A stretch of DNA of 64,000 nucleotides, from the NCBI GenBank assembly GCA_002633025.1, contig NMRB01000870.1, forward strand, positions 166,242 to 230,241, written 5' to 3'. The number at the start of each line of letters is the position of its first letter. The first letter of the stretch is position 1. Positions 59,036-64,000 of this stretch are shown in pieces. The notes under the pieces are model-generated. The model saw nothing but the letters and a program-made list of their open reading frames with translations, had not been told where the DNA came from and made no database searches. The stretch is from Notospermus geniculatus (Eukaryota > Nemertea > Pilidiophora > Heteronemertea > Lineidae). The position numbers and the translations under genes are program-made.

Positions 59036-61142
59036 GCCTAAGTATTAACCAACACTGCATGTTATTCCCCTGCATCTAACCCAATTTTATGTTAGCCCTT
59101 GTTTTTCCAAAGGAGGAATATGACATTGACAGATGTTTTTTTTTTATATATAAATCTTTATTATAATCAAGGTAATCATTTACAGAGCGTTTATTTTTAA
59201 GGGTGGGGGTACAAAAAAAGCAAAACAATGCTTAACCCATGTACCTCCACATCAAAAATACATGTACATTTCATGATTAAGACAGAACAGCGACAGGGTG
59301 AAAGAAAGAAAAGGCTGAGAAAAAAAAATAAAGTAAAAAAAAAGTAAAAAATTTGTTGTCCACACAAAACGCCTCGCACTGACAGATGTTCAAATGCAAC
59401 CTGCAGAAACCTGCACAGAACAAACGAGCCATGACGGACAAGCTGCATTTGATTCCTTTATGTTCATATTGATTGCTGAACGCTCTGAAAAAAGTGGAAC
59501 TCTGCACTCAGAAAAAAAATTAAATACAGTTATTGATTGAATGTTTAAGATTGAATGCAGCTTGCCCATAGTGCTTTTTCAGTTAATCAGCTAATTATGT
59601 TCATGTCTTTGTACATGTATCATCAGGTGAATCTACATGTAAGAACTATCTGACGCTGAAAGCATCACTGGCCTGCAATATTCAATAAAGAATCATGGTT
59701 CAGTTCACCAACTCAATTGTATGGCTGAACCTCTGCATCAAAGTATGATCCTTCAAACTAGAAGACAGGTGGAATTTTTGTGCTTAATTTTTGTGGTTAG
59801 ATCGTGTGAGAGGGTTCCCACCCTGATAATGCTTTTGAACATCTATTCAGGTCTAAATTATGTGCATTTTACATGATTTATATCACTTACATGTAGTACT
59901 AGTAGTAGCAGGGTAGCATAAATTTGTTATACATCTACGTGTATGTTCATCATTGTGAACAAACTGATCTGAAACTTTCCAGTTGTCGAGGTTAGGACTT
60001 TGTGCTGTACAAAATTTTCCTGGCTGTGGTCTAATCCACAGCTAAAGACCGTTTCCACTACTGCAGTTTTCACAGGCATTGGGATAAACCACTTGCCAAA
60101 TACCGGTATTATAAAACCATCAAAGGTTTTACCAGGATTTCAGAAGGGCACGGTGCAAACTTTGTGAAAAGGGCACTTCAACCTAGAAAAGGGCACTTTT
60201 CATTCGCGACATTTCTTCTAACGGAATTTGAAAAGCTATAAAGGTCCCTATAACTCTAGTCAATACCCAATTTAAGCCAGTTTCTAAGGTTATATGACCA
60301 AAAGGGACCATGACAAAGGGTCTGGGGGGTTCTAAAAACCTTTTAAAAAAAAATTTTTTAAAGGGGCATGGCGCTCTAGGGGGTTAAAAAGGGCACAATG
60401 GCGCCCCCTTATGGCATGGCGCCACTCTAAAATGGCCCAGATATAACACTGTTTACAATATGGCTTCAGTGTTATTTCGTTTCAATGAAATGTTCCCACA
60501 AAACTGTCACACAGACGAAACCGATTTGGTGGACGCTTTATGAAACAGCATTGAATTTGAAGTCATTGGCTAATGGGAATAGGAGCAGTCAGCCGTGCAT
60601 ATTGCCAAAAGATGGCAGCAAAGTTCTAGTCGACCAATACGAAAGGAATTTCTCTTTGATTGGTGCGCAATCAAAAACGAAATGGTCTGCTATATTGAAT
60701 TGGGCCGTAGTGACACCTATTGGCCAACTGGCTGAGAGCTCCTCTATTGCACTGCAAAATGCACTCAGAATCCGGTTTTGGAGTGTGTACCTTTAGTGCG
60801 TGGTGAATGGTAGACTTGTTGGCATTTTTACCACCCTAGTCTCCTGAATTGGTCGCACCAGCCAAAGTGTCCAAGTATATGAATGATTGATTACCACCTT
60901 CTTTGATGTATTAGTGACAAGTGGTTATGGAATACTGGTATTCCATAAAAAATGCATTACTGCAATGCAAGAAGTGACTACCGGTAGTCATTGCTTCCAC
61001 TCTCTTTGGATACCATTTAGCACATGGTCAAAAAATCCGTAGATCTTGGGCCTGTCTACGGATCTAATTCACAAAAATACAGAAATTTGTGATTTAGAAT
61101 ACTACTAGGTGGATTTTATGTGGGCCGCAGTATTGGCCTGTA

Positions 61143-61252
61143 TTTTAGAATGCTCCTCAACGTAAGGAGTTCCTCCACGCTATTGTTCTCAACAGGAGAA
61201 CAATTAGCGTTGAGGAACTCCTTTACGTTGAGGAGCATTCTAAATTACGGGC
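61143..61252. repeat. Near-perfect hairpin of about 110 bp
   Basis: TTTAGAATGCTCCTCAACGT and ACGTTGAGGAGCATTCTAAA are arms of about 50 bp around a short AACAG loop. Confidence 0.88.
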
Positions 61253-61755
61253 CATTATTTCTTTGTGTCACTTTTTACTGATGCGACCAGTTCCCTTTAA
61301 GGTTTTTGCTTGCTAAAAACTATGCCGAGCCTTTGCTTGTTTTAGATTTGCGTGGTGTAGCTGTGCCATCTTTTCTCTTTTCATGCTTATTAACCCATTT
61401 ATTATTTTTCGTTAGATGTGAGGAACTCAGTATATGGTGCTTGAGTATTCTCTAGCAACCTGTATCTGGCATTGTAATGAGAATCAGTTGACATTCGTTA
61501 AAAAATAAAATCTGAATTTTTAAATTGTCCCTTTGGAGTTCCTACATCGTGGGTTTTAGATAAGCCAATTCAAAGTTCAGTACGGGTATTTATCTCATGC
61601 CATGAACTTGATTATAAACTGGTATTGTTTTCTAGTTTGTAAATTTGAACTCTCTACTTTGAAAGAGCCCAGGTTATCACATTGTAAAGAGCTTTCTGCG
61701 ACTGTGTAGGCTACCTTTCCCCTCTTCTGGCCTATTTCTTTCCGACAGCCAATCA

Positions 61756-62004
61756 GTGTCACCACGACTTGAGGCCTCAATGCAGGACATCCTGCTCTAT
61801 CCCACATCCTTGCACAAGGCTGTCGACTTCTTTATTCTTGAGAAAGCTTCAGCAGTTGACCCGTCACTGCCGGAGAATGCTGGGACTCGCTCGCCGTGCG
61901 ACACCAGCTACCGAATTTGACGGATATTTCCCTGACGATCTGCCTGTGTCTTTGAGCTGAATGTCAACTTTTTGAGCTACGTCCTGATGCATCTTGGACC
62001 AAAG
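61756..62004 (+). other. Ambiguous exon-like segment
   Basis: A TTTCTTTCCGACAG acceptor-like site and a strong AAAG|GTATGT donor-like site bound this segment. One frame reads RLEASMQDILLYPTSLHKAV but meets two stops (near 61918 and 61931) before continuing FELNVNFLSYVLMHLGPK to the donor. Another frame ends FDGYFPDDLPVSLS. It may be a decayed exon, a UTR exon, or chance. Confidence 0.2.
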
Positions 62005-63377
62005 GTATGTCAGAACATCAGCAAATGTTCACTACTTTTCTGTCCTGAGGATGACTGAGATTCCTTATTACTTTGCTTTACTAGTTTTTTTGCTTCGCAC
62101 CCTTCTTGTAAATAACAACATATTATGCTCCTCAACATTGTGGTACCATGGTATGTTGTCTCTATCTTAGCTAGTTTCACTGTCCTTTGCTTTGGCCGTA
62201 GTAGCTTTTTTTGGCAGGATTGTCACCACTAACCACATCGACATTTCACACTCACAAAATCATTCTAGTGTAGGAAAAAATAGATGTTTATTGTATTATC
62301 AGATGGGTCGAATTTAGTAGGAGACTACATTATCAATTGATCGTGTTCAGGTTAAACTTCAACATGTTGTTGAAAGACACTTGACATTTAACTGCAAAAA
62401 AATCTGATTATAATTTTATCGTTGTTTGCATTTATTCCTAATGATAAGCCTTTTATTGGTTTTAAAAAGTTTGGGGAGTTGACACCTTTGTCGTTATTGA
62501 CAATATCAGATCAACCATAAATAGCTATGACTGTTTGACTGCGTGGCACTCAAGATACCACAGTTGTGAATGATAGCCTATGGTATCTTTCTTTCAAAGA
62601 GCAGTTTATTATTGAAAGGAAGCCATGGGCTTGTCACCACCCGTGCATACCTTCCCAACTACAATATCAAATGACTTAATTCATTTGCACATGGAGTCAG
62701 TCATGATAGACGGTGGCATTCATTTCATTTGAGCCATTGTATTGCCAATTCATGTAAATGGGTCAGTCATGAGATTCACCGTGTCATGAACTAGGCATGT
62801 GTACAAGATCTCATCAAACCAGATAGGGATCAAGATTAAAGGTTGATGTTGTGGCGGATGTGATGGTTCGATGTGTGATTATCTTCCCACGTTGGAAACG
62901 TCCACGCAGCACATCTAGTTAGTATTTTAACAGTAGGGTTTCCAGAATACTCTTCCCTGTATTGAATGGGATGGTGTAGTGTATTCAAGGACTACGTTCA
63001 GCTATGGGTGAGTGACTTTAGTGTTGGCGTTGGCACCTGTTGATACAACAGATGATGTGTATTGATATACACGCAACACTGATGAAAGCACATGTGTCTG
63101 AGGTTGATTCCAGATGATGATGTTGGTCAATAGAAGTTCGTGTCCAACTGGCGTAGCAAATCTGTATTTCTGTGTTACCAGCATATGTAACGCTCCAGCT
63201 TGACCAATGTTTTTAGATTGGTTCCAGATCTCACCACCAGGGCTACACTCTGTTCTTTATCTCACAGGAGGCAAAGATAATGTGTTCCCATTCTCCACTT
63301 GGAGCAACGAAATTCGCACTTGACTAGTCGTAGGCATTTGGGGGATTATGTTGAGTAGATTGTCATCGCTAGGGCTA

Positions 63378-63543
63378 TATAGAGGCTATGCACGTGACGT
63401 CATCAGCGAGGTGACGCCATGTTGGATGGAATGTTGTGACATGCTGACGCAGTGCATCTGACCACGTGCTCTGTCCATTTTCCATCCAACACGTCATACC
63501 CATTGATGACGTCATTTGATGACGTCAGTGCATAGCCTCTATA
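63378..63543. mobile_element. MITE family F (TATAGAGGCTATGCAC ends), copy 2
   Basis: TATAGAGGCTATGCACGTGA and AGTGCATAGCCTCTATA bound 166 bp containing three TGACGTCA sites and a CACGTG. Confidence 0.88.
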
Positions 63544-64000
63544 CCGCGATTGATTGCCTGTCCTCCATTATCACTTGATTGGCCGCAAAGCAGCCAATGA
63601 AATGCATGTTCATCGGTGGGCTCTCAACAATTTCTCGTTCAACAATTTTGCAACCAATGCATTTTCAGTGCATTTTTCATCAATTGCTTTTCAACCAATC
63701 ACGTGATGACATGGATGATGGAGGCCAGACGAAACAATCTCAGTAAACATGATGGTAAATAGCCAGAGGTAGAGTGATGAGCACTCATCGCCAGTGGATC
63801 CTGAATGTCGCCAGCAGGTTGAAACTGTAGCAGGCAGTGTCAACTCTGTGAAAGGAGTTGACTTGCAGGGCTCCCAGTGGACCCTTCAAAAATTGGGGTT
63901 TCAGTTGTCCCGCAACTTTTTCCAGTGGTCCTAAATATTGGTTATTTCCAAATTGCAAGGGTCCTTTCTTTGTTTTGGGGTAAAAGGACACTTTTCAGGG

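Larger units (their letters stand above)
53630..64000. other. Region right of CCDC57: promoter side and repeat-rich intergenic DNA
   Basis: The CCDC57 promoter should lie just right of 53629. Beyond that no gene could be supported. Short open frames at 55356, 58612 and 60485 lack any recognisable family. The stretch holds MITEs (54081, 54473, 58710, 63378), a tandem array (56704-57780), AGGCCT-rich patches and single hairpins. Confidence 0.55.

Noticed and set aside
59285-59507. Phenylalanine-rich minus-strand membrane protein
   Set aside because: Produced by A-rich tracts on the plus strand. Low complexity only.

Overview
This window is raw genomic DNA from an animal, most likely a marine invertebrate deuterostome. 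An echinoderm is my best guess but is not proven. The evidence is spliced genes with GT-AG introns and short exons, animal-specific families (TMEM94, CCDC57, a TMEM130-like protein), very dense short inverted-repeat transposons, tRNA-derived SINEs, and intergenic DNA rich in AGGCCT/TAGGCCTA words. There are two assembly gaps (8002-8310 and 22822-23512). No prokaryotic genes, CRISPR array or viral gene was seen.

Layout from left to right. (1) 538-2905, minus strand: four exons of methylthioribose kinase, with the C-terminal exons off the left edge. (2) 6197-21468, minus strand: 24 exons of TMEM94, a divergent P-type-ATPase-like ER membrane protein, from its actuator-like domain to the stop codon. 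The exons join in frame to 1,222 codons plus stop. The N-terminal exons are missing, probably in or right of the second gap. (3) 24100-27300: an AGGCCT-rich intergenic stretch that probably holds the divergent promoters of TMEM94 and the next gene. (4) 27396-32454, plus strand: a six-exon secreted/single-pass membrane glycoprotein resembling TMEM130. (5) 36054-53629, minus strand: CCDC57, a coiled-coil centrosomal protein, in 23 exons including an inferred 11-nt microexon. Its 3' end faces that of the TMEM130-like gene, and the likely poly(A) signals are about 490 bp apart. (6) 53700-64000: no convincing gene, only repeats.

The four genes do not form a pathway. They act in methionine salvage, ER ion homeostasis, the cell surface or endomembranes, and the centrosome. 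The other main content is mobile DNA. At least a dozen families of non-autonomous inverted-repeat elements can be defined by comparing copies within the window. Several are nested, and two have target-site duplications readable in the sequence: a 3-bp TAA typical of PIF/Harbinger and a 10-bp duplication typical of Mutator-like elements. CCDC57 introns contain unusual palindromes, including a near-mirror 0.9-kb duplication carrying a coding-like first exon and a 93-nt perfect hairpin.

Exon borders were read by eye from splice consensus, reading frame and phase. Family names come from recognising conserved protein sequence, with no database search.
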